A DNA stretch of 64,000 nucleotides from contig NW_020170390.1 of the NCBI RefSeq assembly GCF_000524195.1, positions 962,824 to 1,026,823 on the forward strand, written 5' to 3'. Shown here in pieces: positions 12,370 through 24,500 of the stretch; the stretch's first letter is position 1, and every line of letters begins with the position of its first letter. The position numbers and the translations under genes are program-made. Source of the DNA: Echinococcus granulosus (lineage: Eukaryota > Platyhelminthes > Cestoda > Cyclophyllidea > Taeniidae). The notes under the pieces were generated by a model. The model did no database searches. It saw only the letters and a program-made list of their open reading frames with translations, and was not told the DNA's origin.

Positions 12370-13121
12370 ATGAACTTTTCGAGTAAAGACTCTATGTAAG
12401 TTGTGCTAGGCCGTCTTACTAAGGCATTTGAAAATTTGTAATTTTAGCTTAACACCAGTTAACCTCATTTACTATGTCATTCCGCAAGATTTCTAGTTTA
12501 TTTGATTCTAGTGTATCTCGTACAATTGCATAGTTGGGCTGGTAATTTTGTTTTAGCTTCGAGTGCACAAGCATATCAGCTGCAGATTTCACGTTGTCTT
12601 GCTATGATGAAAGAGATTCCGCCCCAAAACTGAGTGTAAATTCAGTTGACGAGGAAGAAAATGAGCAGTCGAATTTAGAGGAGAACGCCCGCTCAGTCAG
12701 GTTAACGGATATGCCAGAGTTGACTGGTAGCTCGGACCGATCCTTAACAGTTCTGAAGGCGTGCGTGCGCCACGACATTATGGAGCAGATATCCCTCGTC
12801 ATATCTGAACTTGTTGCTATTGACTTGAAATACTCCGAATTGGCTCAAATAAGTGCATCACAGGGCAAGGAGAGAATGGAGATATCCATACGGGATCCCA
12901 TCCCGGGCAATGATGACCAGAAAAGAACGCCACTAGAAAGTCTGCACGCCTATACAATAGCCGAGCTCCACTCCCAGCTAAGCTCGCTGAGGGTCTTCAT
13001 TCAAGATCTGGACGCCAAGTACCTCGAAGTAGCAAGATGCGTGCGAGAGCGGATTGAAAAGCTGGAGCAGTGCAAAACTGAGCTTTCCTCCGAAGTTGAA
13101 CACTTGCGAAGATTTTATTAG
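12370..13121 (+). CDS. Small acidic/coiled-coil protein, function unknown
   Basis: Two exons, 12370-12395 and 12557-13121, joined by a consensus gtaagt donor and ttttag acceptor in perfect phase, giving 196 residues. The N-terminal third is acidic and serine-rich (VDEEENEQSNLEEN). The C-terminal half is predicted helical with heptad-like leucines (ISLVISELVAIDLKYSELAQ; RERIEKLEQCKTELSSEVEH), so a coiled coil is likely. I do not recognise the family; a small scaffold or ciliary/centrosomal protein would fit but is a guess. A pyrimidine-rich acceptor (ttttttgtttcag) ends at 12359, about 10 nt upstream of the ATG, and RRP15 stops 140 nt before the start. This suggests co-transcription with RRP15 and release by trans-splicing. 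Confidence 0.68.
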
Positions 13122-13213
13122 ATCATTTTATAGATTTTGCCGTAGCCACCGAAACATATTCCCTATTCAAGGGCTGTTGTAGTCGTTTGCATGCAAGGGG
13201 ATAATAGATGCAA

Positions 13214-14866
13214 CTAGAGATCCTTATGTGCAGCGTCCTTTTCATTGTCAGTGTCGTTTGAGGGGGGCTGTTGTCTGGTCATGTTTTGCATCTGCTGTCG
13301 AAGTGTGTCCACCAGATCAGGATTGGTCTGCCGCATCTGTTGAGCGAACTGCTGTCCACTGAAATCACGAGAAGCTAGGATTATCAAAAAGCAAACACCA
13401 ACTTGGCGGATAATTCCGTGCAATAATCCATTCTAGAAAAAAATATTCTCATCTACCAAAATAGTTAAAAGCTCTACAGAAGGTGTTGGATGCATCCTTT
13501 GGACTCAGGAAGCATACTACTTAGTGAGAATGAAAAGGCGATTGCTGCACTGTTAGCATGGTACTGTAACGTATGGCAGTGTAGGATAACAAGCAAAGAA
13601 TTCGCATACTATCGAAGCAGATTATCTATATTCGGGCCTCCTGACGGTACCCCTGTTCCCTCCGCGGATCCAGTACCACCGCTGAAAATGCCTTGCATCA
13701 TTGAAGAAACGCTTAAAATAAGAGAAATTGGTTTTGATTTCATGGGCCGAGTCGACCGTGCGATTCCATCAATAGAAATGCTCAACTAATGGGAAGATAT
13801 AAGCCGATCCATGCAGTTTTCCATAAGTAGTATTTATGGCATCTCGCCAAGACCGTGCGAATTTATGAAGCTCATGCTCTTATAATTTGCATTATGCAGA
13901 TGAGGAGCTGGCTGACTTACGTGGATTGCATTTGAGGGTCGGACATTAGTTGCTGTGCCATATTCTGCATCATTGGGTTGCTAAGGAGAGCACCAAGGTC
14001 TAAACCACCAAAATTGTTGGGAGAAGCATTTGAAGAATGCGACGAAGACTCCTTTAGATTTGCCTCAGCTAGGGCCAAGCTTTGCTTAAAGTTCAAGTTA
14101 TTCGGGTCCAGCGAGATCGCCTTCTTGTAGGCCTCGATGGCTTTCTCGTATTTAGCCATATTACAGTAAGCGAGACTGAAAGCAAGTGGGAGTTCCACAA
14201 TGTTATTCGTTTAAAAAATAATTAGTAAAAAGAGTAGGACTAACCCCATGCGTCCATAAGCCTTGCTGTAGGTAGGGTCGATTTCTAATGCCTTCTCGCA
14301 ATCCGCGATACAGTCACTATCTTTGTTCAGACGACTTTTGGCGGCAGCTCTAAAGAATGCAAAAGGAATAAAAGAACAACTGATAATAAATTAAGGTGGC
14401 ATTAAGTTATTAACGGAACCTGTTGCAGTAGTAAATCGCATTGTTAGGATCCAGAGAGATGGCTTTGCTGTAACAATCAATGGCCTCATCAAATTTCTCC
14501 GAAACCATAAATGAATTGCCTTGTGTCTTCAGGCTCTCAGCCTTGATCTTGTCTTCAAGTGTCACCTGACGAGCATTTGGCTTTGAGGCCTACAAATGAA
14601 ACAGTGGATTATAAATCTCTACTTACGGAGGTGGCTCTCGCAAACAACATGAGTAGATCTGTATCTGTGTCTAAATTGTCAGACACATCAAAAGCACTTT
14701 CGATGCACTGTTTGGCAACTACATGAGAGATTACGGTAAACAAGACCACATTAAATATACCTTCCAGGCTTTCGATAGTGTCACTGGAGTATTCATTAGA
14801 CGAGCATTCATTCCTAAGGAATGCTGCAATGCACTGATAGAGCTTGCGCTTTGTCTCTGATATCAT
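13214..14866 (-). CDS. SGTA: Small glutamine-rich TPR co-chaperone (SGTA/SGTB type)
   Basis: Cytosolic co-chaperone that hands tail-anchored and mislocalised membrane proteins between Hsp70/Hsp90 and the BAG6/GET machinery (family knowledge). Six exons, all in phase: 14866-14761, 14718-14627, 14589-14420, 14349-14245, 14175-13921 and 13358-13214, giving 290 residues (human about 304-313). The N-terminal dimerisation region contains [15 protein letters not shown] across the first intron. Three TPRs follow: [20 protein letters not shown], then [13 protein letters not shown], then [19 protein letters not shown]. The Q-rich C-terminus includes [20 protein letters not shown] and [19 protein letters not shown]. 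Two introns are tiny (14719-14760, 42 nt; 14590-14626, 37 nt). An AG acceptor motif ends exactly at the ATG. Orthology to one vertebrate paralogue is not implied. Confidence 0.95.
13490..13789 (+). CDS. Putative small ORF antisense inside the last SGT intron
   Basis: Uninterrupted 99-residue ATG-started reading frame on the strand opposite SGT, wholly within its 562-nt last intron (13359-13920). Composition is protein-like, with tryptophans, cysteines and prolines ([50 protein letters not shown]). The base composition is less AT-rich than the flanking intron. A tctacag acceptor-like motif ends 10 nt before the ATG. The preceding coiled-coil gene on the same strand stops 369 nt upstream, so this could be a third member of the RRP15 cluster. 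No family is recognised, and a chance ORF remains possible. Confidence 0.35.
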   Translation: MHPLDSGSILLSENEKAIAALLAWYCNVWQCRITSKEFAYYRSRLSIFGPPDGTPVPSADPVPPLKMPCIIEETLKIREIGFDFMGRVDRAIPSIEMLN

Positions 14867-15809
14867 CTAAAACGTAAATTCACTATTTGAATAATAGGAG
14901 CTTGGAAAAGTTCCAGAAAGGCAAGACACATCAAGAAGACCAAGAAACAGCCCCCCCCCCCCCCAAAAAAAAACGAAACCTTAAAACAGATAAGGGCAAG
15001 CCAACAAAAAACAAGCAATAACCAAAAAGAGCTAAAGAAAATGACTATGACAACGCGATAAAATAATGGAATCCAAAAAAACGTGAATAGAAACCGCCTT
15101 CAACAAACTCCACTATCCACGAAAGTCCGATGATAACTAAATTCTGAAAAAATTGTCGGGATTTGAAGATTAGATAGTTACGAAAAGTATAAACTCGGGA
15201 AAATAACTATAATTATCATAACATCAAAAAACCGAGTCGATATGTAGATGACCACGTGGGTTATTATAATTGGAGTGAGGCAAAAGAGCCTGGCTTTTAC
15301 AAATGACCATCGTGACAGTTGTGGCCGAAAATAGAATTTCAATTTTGTCTATCCGTCAAAAGACCAAACTAATTTTACTCTTTACCGCTAAATTTTTCTA
15401 ACTTGTGAATTTACAAACAAAAGGCGAAAGGGGATACAATTTACCCAAATAAGTGTATTTAGGCTTTATTCAAATAAATTCATCACAAAATATTTGTGTT
15501 TGCAAAAAAATTATAATAAATATATTTGTATGTATAAATTGACATGATAGATCAATCCCGGAAATTTTCTAGGTTGATAAATACCGGATCATATAAAAGG
15601 CGCGGAGAATTAGAACAATTCGAAAATTTGAGGTCCACTTACGAAGAAACCCGTTGCATTCTATAATTTTACGTATAAATTTTTCATTTTTTACGGTAAC
15701 TTTGTTCTTTCGTTACGTTTATAGTAAATAATAGACCAAATTTCCCTGGAACTTTTTGAGAGCATATGAGATATGAGCGAATTAAATCTGCTAAGGTTTT
15801 AATTTGGAT
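14867..15809. other. Intergenic region, SGT to Na,K-ATPase beta
   Basis: About 940 nt between divergent starts, very AT-rich. A homopolymer block lies at 14951-14973. No coding segment was seen. The promoters of both genes should be here, but no motif is specific enough to name. Confidence 0.5.
14951..14973. repeat. C14-A9 homopolymer block
   Basis: Fourteen C followed by nine A, about 90 nt upstream of the SGT start. Such a run is prone to slippage and to assembly error. Confidence 0.9.
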
Positions 15810-18025
15810 ATGGCTGAGAAAAAGATTCTTGATAAACAGAAACGTGAACATCAAAATTACGATTCCATTTTACTGCTTAATAAAAATGGAACGCTCGACC
15901 CGACTAAACCATCTTTCAGGAATAATTCTTTGCGATATCGGGGTTTTCTACGTCTGAACAGGAAAAAAGTCTCCAGGATAGGTGGTTGTATGCTAAATTT
16001 TATGTAGCAGTTCTCCTAATCATTTACTTCTTGTGCATTTATGCGATCCTCTTCGGTATAATGACAGGCCTTCTCATTATTGTGCTGCAGCTTTTTATTA
16101 GTGAGGATAAACCCTATCTAACTGGTCTACAAAGCCCTCTGAATCTTGCTCCAGGTAGGTTAAGTTACCTAAGTCCTGATTAAAGGATTTTATTTTTGTC
16201 AACTGAATCTAACCAGTTCTTTACTTTGTCCATTTTTATGGGCGATAAGTTGCACTTGTGATAGTTTTTGAAGCTGTAGTCTGTATTTACTCTTAGTATT
16301 TAGTAGCAATGGTGTTTTAATTTTTTAACATTATCTTTACCTTAAACTCAAAATAATCATTTTAGGCCTGAGTCATCGCCCTAATATTAATTTTATGACG
16401 TCACTTATTGCCTATGAGTCCTCGAACCCTCAGTCCTACATGCCCTACGTCCAGAACCTTCGAACATTTTTTTCTCTCTATGAAGAGGTTAACATTAAAC
16501 CTCAAGATGGCTTTGCTACGTGCGAAAATGGCGTAAAAACACCGAATATTCCTAGATTAGTGTGCAAGTTTTATCCTATTCTTCTTGAGTCTTGCGTGAA
16601 GGAGAATAATTTCGGCTACGATAGAAGTGAGCCCTGCGTTGTAATAAAAATTAACAAAGTAAGTTTAAAACTATAATTGTTTGTCAGTAATTTGATTATT
16701 TACAAAAAGTCTTTGAAGGATTCGGCACTTAAATATGGGTGTATGGGGTTGACCACTTCTTTGTGCCGAAGTCGATTGAGGGATCTGCCAGTTTGTTCTA
16801 AGTCATCTGGTGAAATCGTTCGAACAATAAATGCTTGATTGTTGCATAGTTAACGCATTTATTAAGTGGATTTTTTGAATGTTTTATTAATTCTGACTAA
16901 CAGGAGTCAAAACATCCCAAGAAAATTTTTTGGCAGTTTCTAAGACGTACTAAATTGTTCGGCTCACACAGTCTGCCTATAGAAATTTCACATTCGTTAT
17001 GTGGCATTTACATTTAAAATCTACTAGTTATGCAACAGTTGTAGGATATGAGTTTTGGTGGTACAATAATAGGTTCTGATACTATGTGTTTGCATACATA
17101 TATACTCCGACATTTGTCAATAAGTTCTTGTTTTATGTTTTATCAAACAGGCCAAAAGTTAAGCAATCCATCTCGAATCCGCTGGGAAATCAACTTTTAC
17201 CAGTACTTGGGCTTTAAATTCGAAGTCATTTTAGTCAGGTGAATTTATCAATTATACAATTTTTTAGGTTTACGGATGGCTGCCCGACATCCAAAACACG
17301 TCGATGAGCCAAAGTCCTTTGCTTCGATGTTTTGGAAGAGTAAGTACGATTTACTAAGCTATTGCAGGTCAGATATTCCCACATGGAATTTAGTTTCAAT
17401 CACTCTTAATATCACTCAGGCCTGTGCTTTCGAAAAGTGAATTTCTTAACGACTGGCAGTTATTTATCACGCTTTTTGAAATTTTTTCGCTAGCTACTTA
17501 TTATTATTTCCAAGTTTGAGTGTTCTCTTCTCAAACTCCATGTAAAACCTAGTGCTAATAGAATGCACTATTTGCTATACATAAAACGGGTGTATCGCCT
17601 ATTTGCCCTTCGATTTCCCACTGCATTTTCCCCAGCAGAGCTTGTTCCCTTGCTTTAAAAAATCGTCAGTTTAATTAAAGAGGCTCATTTATTTCAGTAT
17701 GAGTCGAACTTCGAAGTTTTTGGCTCCTTACATTACTATCCCAACGTGACAATTGACGGCATTGTATAGTAAGTTCCCCTTACTGTTTCAGCGCAGTCTC
17801 CTTAATTGCTTCTTCTTCTGCTAAGCTGAGCTCTTCGGTATCTATTTTAGTGGGATTTTTGACAGCGTCTATTTCCCCTACATCATCCAATACGCTTACC
17901 GATCACCAGTCGTGGCCGTTCAGGTCAAAAATGTGCAACGAAACGGTCTATTCTTTTTGACCTGTCGCCTTTTCAACCTTAACACACCCACAGAACCTCT
18001 CAACTTTGAATTCCTCATCGACTAA
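15810..18025 (+). CDS. ATP1B: Na+/K+-transporting ATPase beta subunit
   Basis: Type II membrane glycoprotein that chaperones and modulates the Na,K-pump alpha subunit at the plasma membrane. Exons: 15810-16154, 16366-16658, 17268-17339, 17698-17768 and 17851-18025; all these junctions are in phase. The cytoplasmic tail starts MAEKKILDKQ. A single transmembrane helix follows (KFYVAVLLIIYFLCIYAILF region). The ectodomain has NPQSYMPYVQNLRTFFSLYE, the cysteine pair in ESCVKENNFGYDRSEPCVVI, INKVYGWLPD, RCFGR and FFLTCRLFN, in the family order. N-glycosylation sequons NTS and NVT are present. Inside the first exon the frame of the tail (to about 15940) and the frame of the membrane helix (from about 15944) differ by one base at a GGGG run, and no GT-AG intron repairs this. 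It may be a sequencing indel or a real break. Possible poly(A) signal AATAAA at 18387. Confidence 0.88.
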
Positions 18026-18560
18026 ACCCCGAATTATTTCTCTAACACTCAACCATGCCTCCTTTTTGTCCCGTGGGATGGTTATTTGTACGAACTGTTT
18101 ACTATCGCGTTTTGTCGTGCGAACGGTAGATTCGAGAATTCCGGCAATGAATGGTTTGCCATTTGAGAGTCACAGCTTAGACGACCTACTTCACTATGAA
18201 TTCTGGCTGTCAATCCTCTAGTGACTGGCATTCTTGCATCTAGGACCCGGCTTGGATTTGATATTCTTGCTGGGGATTGTTGTTATTTTTATTACACTTG
18301 TCCCTCTCCTGATGCATTTATCACCATGGCGAAGTCAGAATGTCTTGCCATTCCTAACTAGAATGGAAGAAACTCTAGGTTCACTCAATAAAACTGCAGT
18401 GAAACAACAAACAGCTAATTTTGAACTAGTTATTTTCGATTGCTAGAATGATTTCTTTTTACTTTTTGTGTGCAGGTTATCCTTGCTGGCCTCCACTTCT
18501 ATAAATTTGCTTTTTTGCCAAATTTTCAGGTAATCTTTTGCGGTCTAAGCAAAACCACTT
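18026..18560. other. Convergent 3' region between ATP1B and the Ig-domain gene
   Basis: About 530 nt between two convergent stop codons, most likely the ATP1B 3' UTR. AATAAA at 18387-18392 on plus is a plausible poly(A) signal. Nothing else was seen. Confidence 0.55.
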
Positions 18561-21500
18561 CTATTTAATAGTGTTCGGAGTTTGATTTTTTTGCGTATAA
18601 GAATCCGCCTCCTGAGGTCGAATTCCGTGTTTAGCAAGGAAGGTTTTGGTATAGGTCTGCTCTTCAAAGTCGTAGGGATTATCAGCGGCCTGGGGTGGTT
18701 TTTGAGCCTCCACCTCCACCAATAGGGGGTCTCTCAACTTCCGCCTCCTCCCCCTCCATCCGTCTAATGTCTTTGATTTCTTCGGTTTTTTGGGGCGGTT
18801 AGGGCTGCGGTAGAGGAGGTGTCCCCAACGCATTGCAGCGGCCCAACTAACTGCGACGAGTAGGTAAAAGAGGAGGTAGTAGGCTGGAGCCGCCCATGTC
18901 GCCATCACCCGCCAAACCTCTATACTGCTAAACCATCCCATTTCCGTTCCCGCAGGCTCGAAAACTCGCACTTCCGAGATCAACATGTGTTCCCTCTGTA
19001 AGGCATTTTATTTAGCTTAAGTACAAAAGTCCTCTTGCTTGCGTTTACCCACTCCATACACTACTCAGGAGAACGCCAATCTGGTCTAAATTTCCACTTA
19101 AATCGAGAAATAGGAATTTTTGTTTACTTAAGTTTACTTGCGTTTCCGCGGCCACAAGTCTTTGATATTTTATGTGTAGATTAAAATATTTGCTGATTGT
19201 GTTAATGTGTTTGTGCCATTTAAATGGACCGATAGGGGGTATTGGTTACTCACACTTTAAGCCAAATTTTTAAAATGCAACAAGTGCTAGTGGCTTTTAT
19301 TTTTTTCAAAATAAGGATTGCAGTCCAAAAAAGGAACAGCCTCTGTACCTAAATATCAGCGTAAAATTGTTTTCCATTGTTTCTTAAAGCAGCTGCAATC
19401 TAAGAATTTTTCAATATCTTTAAGTACTTTTTGCATGCCTAAAACGCCTTACTTCGGCCTAAGTTTTCCTGCTTAGCTGATGTCGCCCCTGCGTTTACTT
19501 TGAATGTGTCACTGCAACCTGCGAGTTGAAGGTTAACTATTGCCGGAAAATGTGTAAAACTTTAACTGCTTGAATTCTTTTGGCGGTCTTCACTATTCGG
19601 TCATTCATGTTGCAGGTATATATCATGCTCTTTTTGTTCCCACACACGCGTTCGTAAATAGGTACATCTACATTATAGGCGTTTTGATTGGTCTTCTAGA
19701 TTCAAAGTCACTCTCATGAATCCCATTTTATACAATTGGAAATGCAATATTTAGGCCATGTATAGATCATTTCATGAATTACAGTTTGCATGACAGCTTA
19801 ATGGGCTGTTTTGATTATATAAAACTTTTTTTGATTTTGCTGCTGTCGAATGTCGTGTTATTGATGATGGCGTGGTAAAAAGATGGCGGAGTTCCACTAT
19901 GATCCAGAGGACGCAGTCATGTTCGGTTTACGATCTAAGTAGGATCTGAGAAGGATTTGCCACTTGTTTTGCAAGCTGGGTTTGGCAAAGGTTAGTAATG
20001 AAGTAAAATTCTACTGTAACAATACTTCAGTGACCGGTTGTTGTTTTGTAGCCTGTGATACAAATGCTCAAAATTACTTACATTTGTGGCTGACAATTTC
20101 CTGCTTATCTTGATCATTTAAATTATGAGAGATTTAAGTTGGAATCCAATTGTGACTAAGGTAAATCGCTTATTTTGCCTAAAATCATCACCTGCAAAGA
20201 GGGTTAAAATATCGCGCTTGAGGTGATTGCTGTGGAGGTTTCTCACCTTACTAGTCTGTAGCGTAACTTTTTTACTTGTTTTGCACACTAGGGTCTTGCC
20301 CAATCTCTGCGAAAACTCAGCCAGTCGGTCCCACTGATATCTACTAGGTCAAAATCGGGCCTCTATCTTTACAATCAACACTTTGACGCCAATAAGAGGA
20401 ACAAGTTTTCCCACAGACAAAATTAGTGACACTAGTGCAACAGTACTGGTCATGAAGACACGCACTCTTGATTCCGCCTATCTACTTATAATGCAGATAA
20501 CATCAAGCATGATAGAAGACGTTAAAGGGGTAAGCCGATGAAGGCATGTAGCCCAACCAGTGTAATTGAAGTTTGCCAAAACTAAGTCTTCGATACTAAA
20601 GACTCACCACCGTCCAATCCGACGGCTGTTTGATGTAGCTACAGTCAAAACTACCCCAAATATTACCACTGTTCTTAGATAAACTACCAAGTCGACTTGG
20701 TAAACTACCGGTCCGTCTGACCACTTGAACCGCAACCGGTGTTGGCGGTTGGCTAACTGAAGCACTCTGAACAACTTCAATGCTGCATACCCTCCCTTGG
20801 CATATCACTAGGTGGAACGCGCTACGCCACGAAGGTTAACCTCCACTCCACTGACCTTGACTGCTTGTGGATCAGTTATCGACCATAACCATCCACAATC
20901 AGACGTGTTAAACTAAAGTACCCCGTGGGCAGTCAAAAACTAAAAGATGGCCTAGGCTTACATCAAAGTCAGGGTCGGTCACAAAGTACTATAGCACCGC
21001 CTTGACTCAATGTACCGTCAAAGACTGCCTAATTCTTAGTGATCGTTATTTTGTCCAAGTCACTTGCTTAAAGAAAATTGGACAATTTCACACACGTTAT
21101 TTTGAAGTCAGGTGCATGAAATTCATTGGTAGAGGTTTTACTTGCTAGCCACATATGGATTGTGTTACCAGGTTTATTAAAAGCTGTAGGCATTACCAAA
21201 AGTGTCAAAGAATTCTTTTAGATCCCAATCGGTACCTTGGCCTCTGCCAGAACAGCTCTGATCATGACTCTACCTCATTTGCGTCAAACCGATCGTTCTG
21301 GTGAGCTCCTTTTCGAGGTAATCGGAGATAGCATTCTTCATGCCTCGTACGGCCACTAAGACATTAAATGTACTACACCATAGCTTCAACCAAAATGGAC
21401 CTTCGAAGGCGTTACTTATGGACAGTGGAACAAAATTCACTTTGTAGAAGTTTCGTAACTTCTGTTAACACGCCAATACGCAAATTTAATCTCCACCATT

Positions 21501-24500
21501 TCACATGCAATTTAACGGGGTGTGGAAAGATTCGTCGACACATCCAAGCCACCACTACTGAAGTCACGAGGGTGGGAGACGGCCGTCAATATCTCAAACC
21601 CTTTTACCTACATTGGACAAGTCTAAATGAATCCGCACGAGTTTTTAACAACAATTGCAGCTAGCTTACCTTGCTTTGACGTTCTCCTGTGGATTCATTT
21701 TTAAATAGATTGGGTCCCTCGAGCCAGCACTGCCAAGTGCCTGAACCGAAAGCGGTTTCTGGGGCGACACGGAGCCAGCGAGCCTTCCACAGATGCTCCG
21801 TGGCCTCGTGCAGTGCCGAGTGGAGGTCCCAGGATCTCTCCGACCTGTCCACTGTCGTCTCTGCCGCTCCAGCGCTACCGTCGCCCTCACACAACTGGCT
21901 CTCCTCAGGGTGGCAGAGGCGTTCCGAAGCTAGTAAGTCCCATGCCTCGTCGGTGGTAATCATTGTCTCGCCCGAGATGGGCCTTCCGCGGGGAGTGAAT
22001 TTCCAGCCCACCCGCACCATGCTGACATCAGTGCCTCGCAGAATGAGACCCACCAGGGGAATGTCCGCGTAGCAATCGACTTCATTTTCAAATTGACATC
22101 ATAAGTGGGTATATTAGATCAACAATCTCATTCGTCCCTTGATGGGTACCTCATTCGATTTGTACGTAATTTATTATGTATATAACTTATTATAAAATTA
22201 GAATTTACAATGTGACTAGCTTATGCTTTCTTTTCCAAAGGAAGAATTGTTACCCTCAAAAAATTATTGCTCCATGTACTACCCGTTATAGCAAATCTCT
22301 GAGACGAACAAAATCAGCCACAAGGACTCCATTGTTTTCAAAAGTTTTCTCAAAATGTTGATTTCAAAGTGTTTTGCAACCGAAACTGTCACTTCTCAGT
22401 GGTAATCACCTTTGGTACGTAGTTATTAGGAAGGAAGACAACCGCCGTCATTAGGGTCAAACTGCCTTATATTTTCTCTTCCAGTGAAGGGATACTAATC
22501 CACACCAGCTACTCCAGGCAGTGTTCGGTTGTGCAGTGGAAAAGCCTCACAAAGGGAATATCCGTGTATCATTTGACTTGGTGACAAGATGCATATTCAA
22601 CGCAAGTCTGCCCAAACATCTAGCGAGAAGTCCACTTGTAATATCGAGAGGAATAAGATGGAACCGGTAAACCTCGATAAGTAATGGATTTAAGCGAAAT
22701 CAAACATCTGCCGTGGTTAACACCAGTGTGGCAGCGTGGAGATCATGTGGATTGAACGTGTCACACCTGGGGTGAAAAGAGCATTTCTTGCACCATCTGA
22801 TAGAAGGAGCTGTCAATCAATTTCAAGTCTTCGAGAAGGATTGTGCAATTCACAGGTTAAAAGTTGTAGTGCATTATCATGTTCAAAAGGCGAAAAAAAT
22901 AATAACAAATATCGGGCAGTTGATTGCTTTAATGCTTTGCCGCATGGTGTGGATTTAAAGAATTTTTTCCTGTGATCCCAACTTGCGCACTTTTCCTTCG
23001 GACCTTTTGGTACTACCACAACCTTCTCTTTTATTTATTCCTTAAGGGCCTACAACACATAAGTTTTGGATACCCAATTTACTTATAGCTCAGTGGTTTT
23101 GTCATCTTCAAATATCAAAACGGTGCAGAGTAACTATTGTCCATTTTTCGGAGGAGTGGTCCTGGGCTCTGCAGCGTCGCAAGGTAATTTGCTTGGTCGA
23201 TTCATTCCAGTAGACACAGGATGCGAGGAATTGGGATCATCAACTTAGGTCCCCTTTCAAATCTGGCGGAAGTTACTCTCCTTCGATGGTGATAATTCAA
23301 CCGTAATGAGCTTTATGGATAAAAGTTTTTACAAAGTACTAGTAAACTGCACACCAAAATGAAGTTTAGGAGCTCCAATTGCCGTGGCATTTAATATATT
23401 TAGCTTGCTTCTCAATGACAGTTGTGTAGTCGATCCTTGTCGCCCTTTCGTTTGTCTCCAAAATATACCTATTTTTATGGTCCATTACCTTGTCTTGCTA
23501 CCCAAAATGTACTTTCAGTGGCACAGTAGTCAGGTGTGTTACTGTCGTTTCGAAAAATATCTACAACCATCATATTCACCTATATTTCTGCATTTCATTT
23601 GCCGCAATTCTTCCTTTCGGGCTTTTAAATTGGGAGGTGTTATGCTACCTACAACTTTTTGGGGAGTCACCACCCGAATAGATCACATGTTCTCCACTCA
23701 GTGGAATTTGAATGCCCTCCTCCGTCTTTGATGGGAATCAATTTATAAGCGCCTTTTATCATGCCAGAAAACAGGACTATGCAGTGCTCAAAATCCTACG
23801 TTAGGAGACCCTGGAGACGGCATGTTCCACATTTGGAAAGCAGCTGTTGTACAAGTTACCTAGGGAAGAGACACTGCAGCACCGAGTGATGGTGGGTGCG
23901 CATGCCACAGAACATTTGGAAGTGAGCTGTTCTGTACCTCATTTTCAAAGAACAACGGTGAGCACCTAATCCATTTGCTGGCCTATTATCACGCTTCTTT
24001 ATTGCTCATACTAGGTTCCATGTCGTTATTTTATGCAACTATTCTACCACAAACGCCAAAAGGGGCCACTCTACCTCCCCTTTCGAACTATGGCCGCTTA
24101 CATCGGCGCAATTTGGATGTAAAAGATATCACGTACCGTCGCAGACGCAATACCTAGGGTGACATATAAGAAGACGCCTTAGAGAAATTGGAATGCGTTG
24201 ATTGTTTGTGTACATATTCTACCCCAGTATTATGCCTTCCTTCGTCTTCAGGGAAGTCTCGGGGCGCTGCATATTCTCTACAACTCTTATGCCCACTAGA
24301 ACTAAACTTTACGGTATTTCCTACATTTACAAAGTAGTAGCTGTGTTTTAAAGTGAGCTAATTTGCAGCTCTAAGTTGTGCTAGTCGGATGCGTCCAAAG
24401 CACTTATGTTTAAAATAATTCTCCCTTCTAGGAGTCGCGCGATTTTTACCAAGGTGTCCATTGCCATTAATCCTCTTTGCGGGTTCCATCGTTGAAGGTT

